Positions 26,261 through 35,633 of a stretch of DNA of 45,843 nt are shown here, piece after piece. The position numbers and the translations under genes are program-made. Where the stretch lies: assembly GCA_012514505.1 (NCBI GenBank), contig JAAZAD010000016.1, positions 1 to 45,843 on the forward strand, given 5' to 3'. Within the stretch, counting starts at the first letter, position 1, and every line of letters starts with the position of its first letter. The stretch comes from Rhodococcus sp. (in: high G+C Gram-positive bacteria) (GTDB lineage Bacteria > Actinomycetota > Actinomycetes > Mycobacteriales > Mycobacteriaceae). The notes under the pieces are model-generated. The model had not been told where the DNA came from and made no database searches. It saw only the letters and a program-made list of their open reading frames with translations.

Positions 26261-29200
26261 GCGATCAGCTCCGTGTTCAACTCATTCAACAACTGCAATG
26301 CAGCGTCTCTGGTCGTGATCTTGAAGTCCGCTGCAAAGCGAGCGCTGCCGCCGAGATCGCTGAACGGAATCCGGTCGAGGTCAGTGATCTCAACAGAGAC
26401 ATTGGTTTTCACCACGTCCACGATGGTGCCGAGCCATCGCTGCTGCTGATCGGTGTAGTCCACGCCTCGCCGCTCTTGCTCGGTAAGCCAGCTTGCAAGT
26501 CGATTTTCCACCTCCGAGGCGAAAGGCCTGATCTTCAAATCGGTTGCGGCACCATTATCCTTCGCGAGCTCGAAGCGCAGAATGGTCACCAGGTCCGGCA
26601 CTTCCACTTTGTGCTCCGGATCGGCCAGCTCGCCAAGCTCGGCGTAGGCACGCCACAGTGTTTCGATGCTTCCGATCGCCGGAACGCGGGCGACCTGCTC
26701 GGCGAGGGCCTTGAGTTCCTTGTACGTCGGCCTGCCCGGTGCGCTGCCGTGAAGTATCTGCAGCACGGTGATTTCGTCGCGATGCTCGGCCAGATACTCG
26801 CGGAACGAACGCACGGGTTCGTGGGTTCCGTTGCCGTAGGCGACACGCTCGGTGCCGAGAAGAGTGTCCGCGTTCACCTGATCGAAGATCAGGTCCTTCT
26901 TCCTCCGGGTGTCGAGAATCGCCTTGCGTAGCTCGGGGTTGCCGGAGAGTGGGGCGATGCCTTCGTGAATCTGCTTAGCCACCTCGGCTTTGCCGCCGCG
27001 CTCCTCGGCCTCGAGTATTGCGTCGGTGTCGCTGGCCTCCGCGATCTGCTTGGCGATCTCACGCAACCCGACGCCGTCAGCAACCTCGGCCAACTCAGCA
27101 GACTCCGAGGGCTCGAGCTGCGAGGCGAGCTTTGCCAGGCGCACCGCCAGGCTCGACGCTTCGTCGGGCGTGATGGTGAGGGTGCCGGCCTTCTGTAGCA
27201 GCTTCTCGAGAGATACCGACGGATCACGTTCCATCGGTGTCGCGTCAACCAACGGGGAGTCGGTCACACCCACTGCGTCGACAATGACAAACCGATCCTT
27301 CTTGAAACCCTTCGGCGTGTCCGGAGTGAGCGCTGCGTAGTCGTCTGCGCCGATGATGCGCGAGCCCCTGCCCTTCATCTGCTCGAAGTACACGGCAGAG
27401 CGCACCGAGCGCATAAAGAAGACACATTCGATCGCGCGCACATCCGTTCCGGTGGCGATCATGTCCACCGTCACCGCGACGCGCAGCGACGGGCTGTTGC
27501 GGAAATCCTGTAATAGCCGCTTGGGGTCCCTACCCTCACTCTTCGACTTGTACGTGATCTTGGCGGCAAAGTCGGCGCCCTCGTTGAACACCTCGCGCAC
27601 CTGCTCGACGATCACATCAGCGTGCGCGTCGGTCTTGGCGAAGATCAATGTCTTCGGCACCGCGGAGCGATTCGGGAAGATCTCTGTGTACAGGCGATCC
27701 CGGAACGTGGTGAGCACCTTCCGAATCTGGTCCTCACTGATCACGTCACGGCCGATGGCACTACCCGAGTAGGCGTAGTCCTCGTCCAGTTCGAGGTAAC
27801 GCTGCGCTCGGGTTCGTCTGTCTCGAACCGGAACAACGGTCTTCGCGTCGATGGTCGCACCCTGTGCGGTGATCTCGGTGCGGATCTTGTACACGTCGAA
27901 AGGGACGTTCACCCCGTCGATCACCGACTCCTCGTAGGTGTATTCACTGACCAGATTCTGGTCGAAGAAGCCGAGAGTCTGCTTGGTCGGTGTGGCCGTG
28001 AGCCCGATGATCGGCGCATCGAAGTAATCGAGCACGGCTCGCCAGCGTCCGTAGATGGAACGGTGGCACTCGTCGATGATGATCAGGTCGAACGATTCCG
28101 GCGGCACGTTCGGGTTGTAGACCGCATCGACCGGCGACTCCGGCTCGATCAGGTCTCCGTCCACGTCGTCATCGACGTCTGCGTCAGGCAGATCCTTACC
28201 CTGGAGCATCAGAAACAGGCGCTGGATGGTGGAGATCGCGACGTTCGTCGAACCGAGTACTGCGTGTCCGGCGAGACGCTGCACGTTGTAGATGTCGCCG
28301 AATCGTCGACCGTCGTCGGTCGGCACGAAATTGTCGAACTCCGACTGGGCCTGCTCGCCGAGGTTGTTGCGGTCGACGAGAAACAACACTCGAGAGGCGC
28401 GCGCGTGCTTGATCAGGCGATAGCTCGATGTGACGGCGGTGAACGTTTTGCCGGCGCCGGTGGCCATCTGAACCAATCCGCGTGGGCGATTCTCGGTCAA
28501 CGACTTCTCGATGCCTTCGATCGCCTGGATCTGGTTGGGTCGCAAACCTGCCGGATCGAGCGCCGGAAGGTGCTGAAGGCGGGCGCGGAATGTCGGAGCA
28601 TCGGGTCGCTCGTCGGCCTGCTGCATCCATGTTCGGACCGTCTCCGGCCGCGCGAATGTGAAAACCTCCCGAGAACGCGGCTTCGGGTCGAGTCTGTTGG
28701 TGAATCGAGTCTCCGCGCCTGTGGACTCGTACAGGAAGGGAAGCGGCTCGTCGCGACGCCAGGCCGCGAGTTGATGTTCCTTGCGCAGCCCCGCCGAGTA
28801 CTTCGCGGTCTGCTGCTCGACCCCGATCAGTGCGGTGCCCTCACGCTTGGCCTCGATGACGCCGACGATCTTGCCGTCGACGTACAGGATGTAGTCGGCA
28901 AAGCCTGTCGCAAGGTGAAATTCGCGGACCGCGACTCCCACGCCGGCAAGGGTATTGACGTCGGTGTAGTCCTGAACTTTCCAACCGGCCGCGGCCAGTT
29001 GGGCATCGATTTCGCGGCGTGCCTGCACCTCATTGAGGGGAGGTCGACGACGGAATGCTTTGGAGAACGCGCTGCCCGTCGCGGCCGACACTTTGACGGG
29101 TTCAGTAGAAGCGAGTGCGCCGTTGCCTTGAAGCTCGGCGAGCTGCTTCTCGAGGGCGGCCAACCGACTAGCGACCGACTGTTCGCGATCCCGAGTCGCT

Positions 29201-29817
29201 GCCAGTTCCGCCTCAGCTGCCCGGCGTGCCTCGTTCTCCGCGATCTGCGCAGTCTTAGCGGCGCCGAGCACCGTCAACGCCTCGGTCAGCTCGGTCTGCG
29301 ATTCGGCGAGCTTACGGTTGATCGACTCGAGCTGCGCCTGATCCTCGGCCTCGACGGCCCGTGGCGGCGACGGCGGCTGTGGCGCGATGAAGGTACGCGG
29401 CTGTTGATCGTCGGACAGCGCGAGTCGGAGCAGATTGCCCAGCTGCCAGCACTGCTCGACCGACTTCAGAGCAGAATTGACGTTGAACAGGTGACTGTGG
29501 GTTGCCTTGTTACCGACCGTGCGGATGTTGTGCAGCGCAGCAGCCGCCGTCGAGGTGAGCACGCCGGCACCTTCGAGCGCCTGGATACGCTCGATCTGCT
29601 TCGACCCGTCGAATCGGGTGGCGCTGCGCCGAATCAGCTGTTCGGCGAGGACCTCACCGAACTGCCGGCACTTGATGAGCGCGCCGTTGGGATCCGTGTA
29701 GACACCGGATTCGGCTCCTGCCCCATAGATGGTGAGCAGCGGCTCGATCGACGCGAGGGAGCCGAAATTCACCGATTCGCGGGCAGCGGCGAGCAGTCTC
29801 GGATCTACGGTCGGCAT
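26257..29817 (-). CDS. hsdR: Type I restriction endonuclease/translocase subunit HsdR
   Basis: The protein has 1186 residues from ATG 29817, which is preceded by GGGGGA; a longer frame to 29892 has no such support. Order: an N-terminal DUF4145-like domain (about 1-110), a coiled coil (about 145-235), a PD-(D/E)xK nuclease (GFADYIL near 310, VIEAKREG near 320), and an SF2 motor with Walker A ATGAGKT near 455, DECHR near 580 and motif III TATPTKQ. A C-terminal helical EcoEI-type domain should bind the methylase. All key motifs look intact, so an active ATP-driven restriction enzyme is expected. It is the first gene of hsdR-hsdS-kinase-HIRAN, the reverse of the common hsdM-hsdS-hsdR order. Confidence 0.93.
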   Translation of the reverse strand: MPTVDPRLLAAARESVNFGSLASIEPLLTIYGAGAESGVYTDPNGALIKCRQFGEVLAEQLIRRSATRFDGSKQIERIQALEGAGVLTSTAAAALHNIRTVGNKATHSHLFNVNSALKSVEQCWQLGNLLRLALSDDQQPRTFIAPQPPSPPRAVEAEDQAQLESINRKLAESQTELTEALTVLGAAKTAQIAENEARRAAEAELAATRDREQSVASRLAALEKQLAELQGNGALASTEPVKVSAATGSAFSKAFRRRPPLNEVQARREIDAQLAAAGWKVQDYTDVNTLAGVGVAVREFHLATGFADYILYVDGKIVGVIEAKREGTALIGVEQQTAKYSAGLRKEHQLAAWRRDEPLPFLYESTGAETRFTNRLDPKPRSREVFTFARPETVRTWMQQADERPDAPTFRARLQHLPALDPAGLRPNQIQAIEGIEKSLTENRPRGLVQMATGAGKTFTAVTSSYRLIKHARASRVLFLVDRNNLGEQAQSEFDNFVPTDDGRRFGDIYNVQRLAGHAVLGSTNVAISTIQRLFLMLQGKDLPDADVDDDVDGDLIEPESPVDAVYNPNVPPESFDLIIIDECHRSIYGRWRAVLDYFDAPIIGLTATPTKQTLGFFDQNLVSEYTYEESVIDGVNVPFDVYKIRTEITAQGATIDAKTVVPVRDRRTRAQRYLELDEDYAYSGSAIGRDVISEDQIRKVLTTFRDRLYTEIFPNRSAVPKTLIFAKTDAHADVIVEQVREVFNEGADFAAKITYKSKSEGRDPKRLLQDFRNSPSLRVAVTVDMIATGTDVRAIECVFFMRSVRSAVYFEQMKGRGSRIIGADDYAALTPDTPKGFKKDRFVIVDAVGVTDSPLVDATPMERDPSVSLEKLLQKAGTLTITPDEASSLAVRLAKLASQLEPSESAELAEVADGVGLREIAKQIAEASDTDAILEAEERGGKAEVAKQIHEGIAPLSGNPELRKAILDTRRKKDLIFDQVNADTLLGTERVAYGNGTHEPVRSFREYLAEHRDEITVLQILHGSAPGRPTYKELKALAEQVARVPAIGSIETLWRAYAELGELADPEHKVEVPDLVTILRFELAKDNGAATDLKIRPFASEVENRLASWLTEQERRGVDYTDQQQRWLGTIVDVVKTNVSVEITDLDRIPFSDLGGSARFAADFKITTRDAALQLLNELNTELIA

Positions 29818-29978
29818 ACGGATCCCCCATGTTGACGGTTCGTCCGTCGATCCTAGTGGTATGACGGCGTGGCGCCGCCCGACTCGCTGCACAACTAGAC
29901 GTCACCAACGGGATTCGGAAGCCGTGCCTGCTGTTAGCCTGCATCGTCCGAAACCGAAGCACCCCGTTAGGATCGCCT

Positions 29979-30227
29979 GTGAAGAACCGCTCGTTCGAGA
30001 CGAATCTGTTCGGATACGGAGCGGCAATATCCGTCTTCGGGCTTGTGTTCTGGCTGACGGACTGGATCATCCCGAAAGACGGCGACCCCTTCGCGATCAA
30101 CCTCGGCGGCCAGGCTGTATTGCTGATAGGGCTCCTCCTGCTGTCCGTCGCCACAGCCCTGCACATGCGAAAGTCACGCCGCGCTGACGACGAGAACTTG
30201 CGCATCGCGCACAGCTCAGAAAATTAA
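29979..30227 (+). CDS. Small two-helix membrane protein
   Basis: This 82-residue protein starts at GTG 29979 after TTAGGA. Two hydrophobic segments (about 10-31 and 43-64) flank a short acidic loop. The C-terminus is charged (RKSRRADDE) and probably cytosolic. No family is recognised. Its TAA overlaps the stop codon of the convergent ABC exporter gene, and it diverges from hsdR. Confidence 0.65.
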   Translation: MKNRSFETNLFGYGAAISVFGLVFWLTDWIIPKDGDPFAINLGGQAVLLIGLLLLSVATALHMRKSRRADDENLRIAHSSEN

Positions 30228-32005
30228 CGGCTGCCCAGCACATTCCCACCGACCGACGTCCCCGACCAGGCGGCCCACAACTGGGCGTATCGGCCACCGG
30301 TCGTGACCAATTCGTCGTGTGGGCCCTGTTCCAGGATTCGTCCGTGTTCGAGCACTACAACCCGGTCGGCCGACGCTGCCTGGGTCAGCCGGTGCGCGAC
30401 AACGAGTGTGGTTCGTCCTCGGGTGGCCGCTTCTGCCGACCACTCCAGATCGCGGGCTCCGGCACTACCTGCCTCGGCGGTTGCCTCGTCCAGCACGGCC
30501 ACTGCGGGATCCGCCAGAACCAATCGCGCCAGGGCCAACTGCTGGGCCTGGGCCGCGGTCAGGTCGTGCCCACCTTCGCCGACGACGGTGTGCATGCCGT
30601 CATCGAGAGCTTCGACCCAATCCAACGCACCGACGCAGGTCAGTGCTGCCGTGATGTCTTTGTCCGTGCAGTTCGGGGCGGCCAGGCGGAGGTCGTCCGA
30701 GAGCGGCCCGGCGAACACGTGGACTTCCTGACTCACGATCGCAACGTGACGCCGCAGGTCGCCCAGTTCTGCGAGCGGAACCCCTCCGATGCGAACGACA
30801 CCCGAGGTGGGTTCGATCGATCCGGCCGCAATCGCGGCGACCGTGGTCTTTCCGGCACCCGTCGAACCCACCAACGCCACACGCTCACCGGCGGCGATGT
30901 GCAGGTTCACGGCATGGACCACTTCGTGCTCGCCGTCGTAGGTATGCCGAAGGTCGATCAATTCCACATCCCTACCGGGCGCGCGAGGGTTCGAACTCTG
31001 CGTGTTCGACACCGGCCGGGACTCGTCGGGGATGTCGATGACTCCGACCAATCGTGCGAGGCTCGCGCCCGCCGACTGCACTTCGTCGAACGTGTACATG
31101 AGCATGCCGATGGGGTTGAACAATCGGTGGAACAGCAGTGCCGCGGCGGTCGTCGCCCCCACGGTCACGATGTCGTTCTTCACGAGGAAGAATCCGACCA
31201 CCAGAATCGCCGTCAACCCGACGAATTCTGCCCGGTTTCCCCGGCCTGCCAGTCTCGTGAACAGGCTGAACACCCCGACTGCCAGGTCTCGCGCCTTGCC
31301 GGACGCCTGGTCGATCCTGGCCAGATGCTCGGTCTCGAGTCCGTAGGCCCGCACGGTGCGCACACCCTGCATACTGCTGATGAGGGCCTGCGAACGCTCA
31401 CCCATCGCCACGCGTTCGGCCGCATAGATCGGCGCGGAACGTGGCAGGTACCAGCGCAATGCCAACACGTACATCGGCAAGGCAACCATTCCGGCCAGGC
31501 CGAGGCGCCAGTCGATTCCGAGCATGGCGGACATGCTCAGCACCACGAGCAGCACCGCAGCCACCAGGTTGGGCACGACGTCGGCGACGGCCTTCCCGAT
31601 CACCGCGACGTCGTCCCCGACACGGGCCAGGAGATCGCCCTTACCTACCCGTTCGACCGTGCCGATGGGAAGCCGTAACGCGCGGTCGACTGTGCGCTCG
31701 CGGATCTGCGCGAGCATCGTTTCTCCGAGACGCCGGATCAGATAGGACGCAAATCCGGTACACAGGCCGCCTGCCACTGCCGCCGCTGCGATGACGATCA
31801 GCATCCACACGACGCTGGACGGTTCGACACCCTCCCGAACCCTGTCGACGAAGATCCCGAAGACGTAGACCGGTACCAACGCGAGCGCCGCCGCAACAGC
31901 AGCGACGACCAACGTCGTACCGGTGGCGAGCCGCCGCTTCCACAACTCGCCCCTCAGCCAGGCCCAGGTGTCGGCAGCCCCCGCAACGGGCAGAATTTCA
32001 CTCAT
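30224..32005 (-). CDS. ABC exporter half-transporter with intact nucleotide-binding motifs
   Basis: This 593-residue protein has a six-helix type I exporter domain (about 1-320) then an ATPase domain. Walker A (GSTGAGKTT), Walker B with catalytic Glu (VAVLDEAT) and the H-loop (VVAHRL) are intact, but the signature is LTAAQ instead of LSGGQ. It overlaps the upstream half-transporter by ATGA and must pair with it: its Walker motifs with the partner's LSGGQ make the one active ATP site. A drug or siderophore export role is likely. Siderophore export is favoured by the nearby NRPS and the precedent of ExiT beside exochelin genes, but no iron box supports it directly. Confidence 0.86.
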   Translation of the reverse strand: MSEILPVAGAADTWAWLRGELWKRRLATGTTLVVAAVAAALALVPVYVFGIFVDRVREGVEPSSVVWMLIVIAAAAVAGGLCTGFASYLIRRLGETMLAQIRERTVDRALRLPIGTVERVGKGDLLARVGDDVAVIGKAVADVVPNLVAAVLLVVLSMSAMLGIDWRLGLAGMVALPMYVLALRWYLPRSAPIYAAERVAMGERSQALISSMQGVRTVRAYGLETEHLARIDQASGKARDLAVGVFSLFTRLAGRGNRAEFVGLTAILVVGFFLVKNDIVTVGATTAAALLFHRLFNPIGMLMYTFDEVQSAGASLARLVGVIDIPDESRPVSNTQSSNPRAPGRDVELIDLRHTYDGEHEVVHAVNLHIAAGERVALVGSTGAGKTTVAAIAAGSIEPTSGVVRIGGVPLAELGDLRRHVAIVSQEVHVFAGPLSDDLRLAAPNCTDKDITAALTCVGALDWVEALDDGMHTVVGEGGHDLTAAQAQQLALARLVLADPAVAVLDEATAEAGSAGARDLEWSAEAATRGRTTLVVAHRLTQAASADRVVVLEHGRILEQGPHDELVTTGGRYAQLWAAWSGTSVGGNVLGSR

Positions 32006-33744
32006 CGCAGGACGGCCTTCCGATAGTTCTCGTCCGACTCGACGAGGCCGGCGTGCGTGCCCTCCGCGACGACGATTCCGTCGTCGATCACCACGACCCG
32101 GTCGGTGACCGACAGCAACGCCGGACTGCTCGTGACCAGAACCGTGGTCTGCGTCCCGGCCGTGGCGCCCCGATGTCTTACGTCGGCTATACCGTCGGCG
32201 ATGGTCTGCTCGGTCACCGCGTCGACGGCCGTAGTCGGATCGTGCAACACCAGGACCGGAGAACCCGCCACCAGCGACCTGGCCAGGGCGACACGCTGCC
32301 GCTGGCCGCCGGACAGCGACGCTCCCCGATCGGTCACCTCGTGATCGAGGCCGGCGGGATGGGCGGCCACGACATCGCCCACGGCCGATGCTTCGAGGAC
32401 CGTCTCGACATGCTCATCGGGGGCCTGGCGGTTTGCCGCAGTCACGTTCTCCCGGATCGAACCCGCGAAGAGGTCGGCGTTGTGCGGTTCGACCAGCACG
32501 GTTCGGCGGGCATGCACGAGGCCGACATCCTCTAGACGGGTGCCGCCCACCAGGACGTCACCGGAGTACGTATCCGACGGGATCTGGCTCGACAGAACAG
32601 CTACCAGGGCCTCGGCGTCCTGCGGTCGGTATGCGAGCACACCGAGCAACTCCCCAGGAGCGGCAGAAAGATCGAGACCCTGCAGCGAACGGTGGTGCAC
32701 GTCGCGCAGCGTCACTTCATTGCTTGCAGGCTGGGCTCCGGTTCCTGCCGGGAGCAACGGATCCGCATCCAGGACGAGTGCGAGCCGGTCGGCCGATCCG
32801 CGGCACACCGCGATGACCCCAGGCATGCTCGCCAACATGCCGAGTGGCTCGATGAAGAACTGCGACAACCCGACCACCGTGATCAACTCACCGATGGTTA
32901 TCCGACCCTCGAGAGCGAACCAACCGCCGAGTGCGGCCACGGCAACCGACAGCAGAGCGCTGACCGTCATCGCAACGCCTGTGTAGACGCCGGTACTTTT
33001 CGCGGTACGCAGGGTGGCACCCAAGGCCTGCCCACTGGCGTCGCGATACCGGGCCGAGGCGGCCGATTCGGCCCCGATACCCCGCAACGGCCGGAGCCCA
33101 CTCACGAGATCGGTGGCCATCGCCGATACCCGTGCGATAGCCGACTGCTGATCTGCTGCCCGCCTGGTGATCAGCGGCGCCGACAACTGCAACAGGCCCA
33201 GAATCACGGGCGTGCCGATCAGGACCGCAAGCCCGAGCTGGACATCGATGACGAGCAGCGCCACCGCCGAAGCTGCCGCGGCCGTCAATGCTGCCGCGCC
33301 ACGCGCGACCACGTCGCACAGCCACGACGCTTGGTCCGCATCCGATGTCGAAACGGTGAGCAGTTCCCCCGACCGAAGATCCGTCCGCACGCCCCGCGGA
33401 TCGAGAATGCGGCGGGCGACCTCGACCCGCAGCGCGTGCGCCTCGGACTGCATCGCCCGAACCGTGAAGCGTGCCCCCATACGCCAGGCCGAGGTGAGAA
33501 CCACGAACAACAGCGCCAGAGCGGCGACGGACACGAGTAGTGCCGAGGTGTCTCCCGTCACCACTGCTCGATCGATGATCACACCGATCGAGATCGGCAC
33601 CATCGTCTCGGCAAGTTGATGCACGCTCACCAGCGCAGTACCCATTGTGAGACTGCGGCGGTTACGCACCACCACACGGCGCAGAATCGCCGCTCCACCA
33701 CGCTGCACGAGCACTCCAAGCCGTTCGACGAGCCAACCAAGCAC
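32002..33744 (-). CDS. ABC exporter half-transporter with degenerate Walker A, Walker B and H-loop
   Basis: This 580-residue protein starts at GTG 33744. A six-helix exporter domain (about 1-320) precedes an ATPase domain. The Walker A position reads GVLAYRPQDAEA, with no Gly-Lys-Ser/Thr; Walker B is LVLHDPTT, with Pro for the catalytic Glu; the H-loop His is Ser (VTSSPAL). The signature LSGGQRQRVALAR is intact. It can therefore lend its signature to the partner but cannot form its own ATP site. First gene of the pair; the overlap ATGA ensures equal synthesis. Possible siderophore exporter by location. Confidence 0.86.
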   Translation of the reverse strand: MLGWLVERLGVLVQRGGAAILRRVVVRNRRSLTMGTALVSVHQLAETMVPISIGVIIDRAVVTGDTSALLVSVAALALLFVVLTSAWRMGARFTVRAMQSEAHALRVEVARRILDPRGVRTDLRSGELLTVSTSDADQASWLCDVVARGAAALTAAAASAVALLVIDVQLGLAVLIGTPVILGLLQLSAPLITRRAADQQSAIARVSAMATDLVSGLRPLRGIGAESAASARYRDASGQALGATLRTAKSTGVYTGVAMTVSALLSVAVAALGGWFALEGRITIGELITVVGLSQFFIEPLGMLASMPGVIAVCRGSADRLALVLDADPLLPAGTGAQPASNEVTLRDVHHRSLQGLDLSAAPGELLGVLAYRPQDAEALVAVLSSQIPSDTYSGDVLVGGTRLEDVGLVHARRTVLVEPHNADLFAGSIRENVTAANRQAPDEHVETVLEASAVGDVVAAHPAGLDHEVTDRGASLSGGQRQRVALARSLVAGSPVLVLHDPTTAVDAVTEQTIADGIADVRHRGATAGTQTTVLVTSSPALLSVTDRVVVIDDGIVVAEGTHAGLVESDENYRKAVLR

Positions 33745-33857
33745 ACCCTAACCCAGTGAGGACTGGCATCGGACCGCTCGCTTCTCATAGAGTCGCCCGT
33801 ACGAATCATTTGCCCCGATTCACCGACCACGGGGCAGCAGCACCCCGAGAGGAACGC

Positions 33858-34031
33858 ATGGCCACCAAGACGACCGCAGAGAACGACATCGCGGAAGACG
33901 AACTCGAACCCGTCGCCGACGAAACCGCACACCAGGCGCAGCGCGTCGTTGCTGCTTATGCTTCAGATGCCGACGAGTGCCGGATGTTGCTCTCCATGCT
34001 CGGAATCGGCCCCGCGAATAAGATCGACTGA
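33858..34031 (+). CDS. Small acidic conserved-type protein upstream of otsA
   Basis: This 57-residue protein starts at ATG 33858 with GAGAGGAA just upstream. It is acidic at first ([15 protein letters not shown]), then has a short helix and the tail [15 protein letters not shown]. No domain is recognised. It lies 32 bases before otsA on the same strand and probably shares its transcript. Confidence 0.62.
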   Translation: MATKTTAENDIAEDELEPVADETAHQAQRVVAAYASDADECRMLLSMLGIGPANKID

Positions 34032-34063
34032 TAGTTCCCGTTCACTCGACTCTAAGGAAGCAT

Positions 34064-35596
34064 GTGGCCGTCAGTCCGGAAACGTCAGCTGGCTCCGAGC
34101 CGGCGCAATCAGCGTCGAAAGATGCAGTATCCGGGCAGGCGACTTTCGTTGTCGTCGCCAACCGGCTTCCCGTCGACCTCGAACGACTCCCCGACGGCAC
34201 CACCCGCTGGAAGCGCAGCCCCGGCGGCCTGGTCACCGCCCTCGAGCCGATCCTGCGCAGCAACCAGGGCGGCGCGTGGGTCGGCTGGGCCGGTGTTGCC
34301 GACGCAGAACTCGACCCGATAGTCGAGGACGGTCTCGAGCTCTACCCGGTAACCCTCAGCGCCGACGACATCGCCCAGTACTACGAGGGCTTCTCCAACG
34401 CCACACTGTGGCCGCTCTATCACGACGTCATCGTCAAACCCGAGTACCACCGCGAATGGTGGAACTCGTACGTCGACGTCAACAGGCGATTCGCCGAAGC
34501 GACGGCGAAAGCTGCCGCACACGGCGCCACGGTGTGGATCCAGGACTACCAGCTGCAGTTGGTTCCGAAGATGCTGCGGATGCTGCGGCCCGACCTGACC
34601 ATCGGCTTCTTCCTCCACATTCCGTTCCCACCGGTCGAACTGTTCATGCAGTTGCCGTGGCGTACCGAGATCGTGGAAGGCCTGCTCGGTGCGGACCTCA
34701 TCGGTTTCCACCTCCAGGGCGGCGCGCAGAACTTCCTGTACCTGTCACGTCGGCTCGCGGGCCAACCGACGTCCCGGGCAACCGTGGGAGTTCGCTCCAA
34801 GCTCGGCGTCGTCCAGGTCGGCTTCCGGAACGTCCGCGTGGGCGCATTCCCGATCTCCATCGACTCCGGGAAACTGGACGAACAGTCCAGGACCAAGGCG
34901 ATCCGAGACCGCGCGAAGCAGATCCGCAAAGAACTCGGCAACCCCGAACGGATCATGCTGGGCGTCGACCGCCTGGACTACACCAAAGGCATCGACGTCC
35001 GCCTCGCAGCCCTTCACGAATTGCTCGACGAGAACCGGGTCGATCCGAAGAACACGGTGATGGTGCAGTTGGCCACCCCGAGCCGCGAGCGGGTCGAAAG
35101 CTACGTTCAGATGCGCGGCGACATCGAGCGCAAGGTCTCACGTATCAACGGCGAGTACGGCGAAGTCGGCCGTCCTGTCGTCCATTACATTCACCGACCC
35201 ATCCCCCGCGACGAACTGATTGCGTTCTTCGTCGCCGCCGACGTCATGCTGGTCACACCGTTCCGCGACGGCATGAATCTGGTAGCCAAGGAGTATGTGG
35301 CCTGCCGCAGCGATCTCGGCGGGGCGTTGCTCCTGAGCGAGTTCACCGGAGCCGCATCCGAGCTTCGTCAAGCGTTCCTGTGCAACCCGCACGACCTCGA
35401 CGGCGTGAAAGACGCCATGGAACAGGCACTCGACCAGCCTCGCGAAGACGGTCGGCGCCACATGCGTGCACTCCGCAGGCAGGTACTCGCACACGACGTC
35501 GACCGATGGGCGCGCTCGTTCCTCGGCGCCCTCGCCCAGGACGGTGTTGCAGGGCGTGCCCTGATCACCCCGGGCGAGGCGAACGAGAAGAGCTGA
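34064..35596 (+). CDS. otsA: Trehalose-6-phosphate synthase
   Basis: This 510-residue GT20 family enzyme makes trehalose-6-phosphate from glucose-6-phosphate and a nucleotide-glucose donor in the cytosol. Family blocks visible are [69 protein letters not shown] and [13 protein letters not shown]. Start GTG 34064 follows AAGGAAG. Length fits mycobacterial OtsA. In M. tuberculosis otsA (Rv3490) also flanks the mce4 operon, so the synteny supports both calls. A strong hairpin follows the stop. Trehalose serves osmoprotection and mycolate carrier lipids. Confidence 0.97.
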   Translation: MAVSPETSAGSEPAQSASKDAVSGQATFVVVANRLPVDLERLPDGTTRWKRSPGGLVTALEPILRSNQGGAWVGWAGVADAELDPIVEDGLELYPVTLSADDIAQYYEGFSNATLWPLYHDVIVKPEYHREWWNSYVDVNRRFAEATAKAAAHGATVWIQDYQLQLVPKMLRMLRPDLTIGFFLHIPFPPVELFMQLPWRTEIVEGLLGADLIGFHLQGGAQNFLYLSRRLAGQPTSRATVGVRSKLGVVQVGFRNVRVGAFPISIDSGKLDEQSRTKAIRDRAKQIRKELGNPERIMLGVDRLDYTKGIDVRLAALHELLDENRVDPKNTVMVQLATPSRERVESYVQMRGDIERKVSRINGEYGEVGRPVVHYIHRPIPRDELIAFFVAADVMLVTPFRDGMNLVAKEYVACRSDLGGALLLSEFTGAASELRQAFLCNPHDLDGVKDAMEQALDQPREDGRRHMRALRRQVLAHDVDRWARSFLGALAQDGVAGRALITPGEANEKS

Positions 35597-35599
35597 CCT

Positions 35600-35633
35600 G
35601 TCCTCCGGTCAGCTTCCGAGCTGGCCGGAGGAC
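35600..35633. terminator. Bidirectional hairpin between convergent otsA and oxidoreductase
   Basis: Arms GTCCTCCGG (35600-35608) and CCGGAGGAC (35625-35633) are perfect, and inside them CAGCT pairs with AGCTG around a TCCG loop, with a G-U-capable position between. The total stem is about 15 bp. No T-run follows, as is common for actinobacterial terminators. It overlaps the last codons of the oxidoreductase gene. Confidence 0.75.

Noticed and set aside
27622-29835. A 737-codon plus-strand open frame
   Set aside because: It is antisense to hsdR, which has complete nuclease and helicase motifs; no domain or ribosome site supports the plus-strand frame.
29818-29892. Longer hsdR start at 29892
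   Set aside because: The ATG at 29817 has GGGGGA at good spacing and begins the conserved part; the extra 25 residues look non-coding.
18178-29978. Attachment sites or direct repeats bounding the accessory block
   Set aside because: No tRNA end, integrase or convincing matching repeats were found by eye at either boundary.
33738-33756. IdeR-like box upstream of the ABC exporter
   Set aside because: CTAACC is present but only about 10 of 19 consensus positions match; not enough to call.
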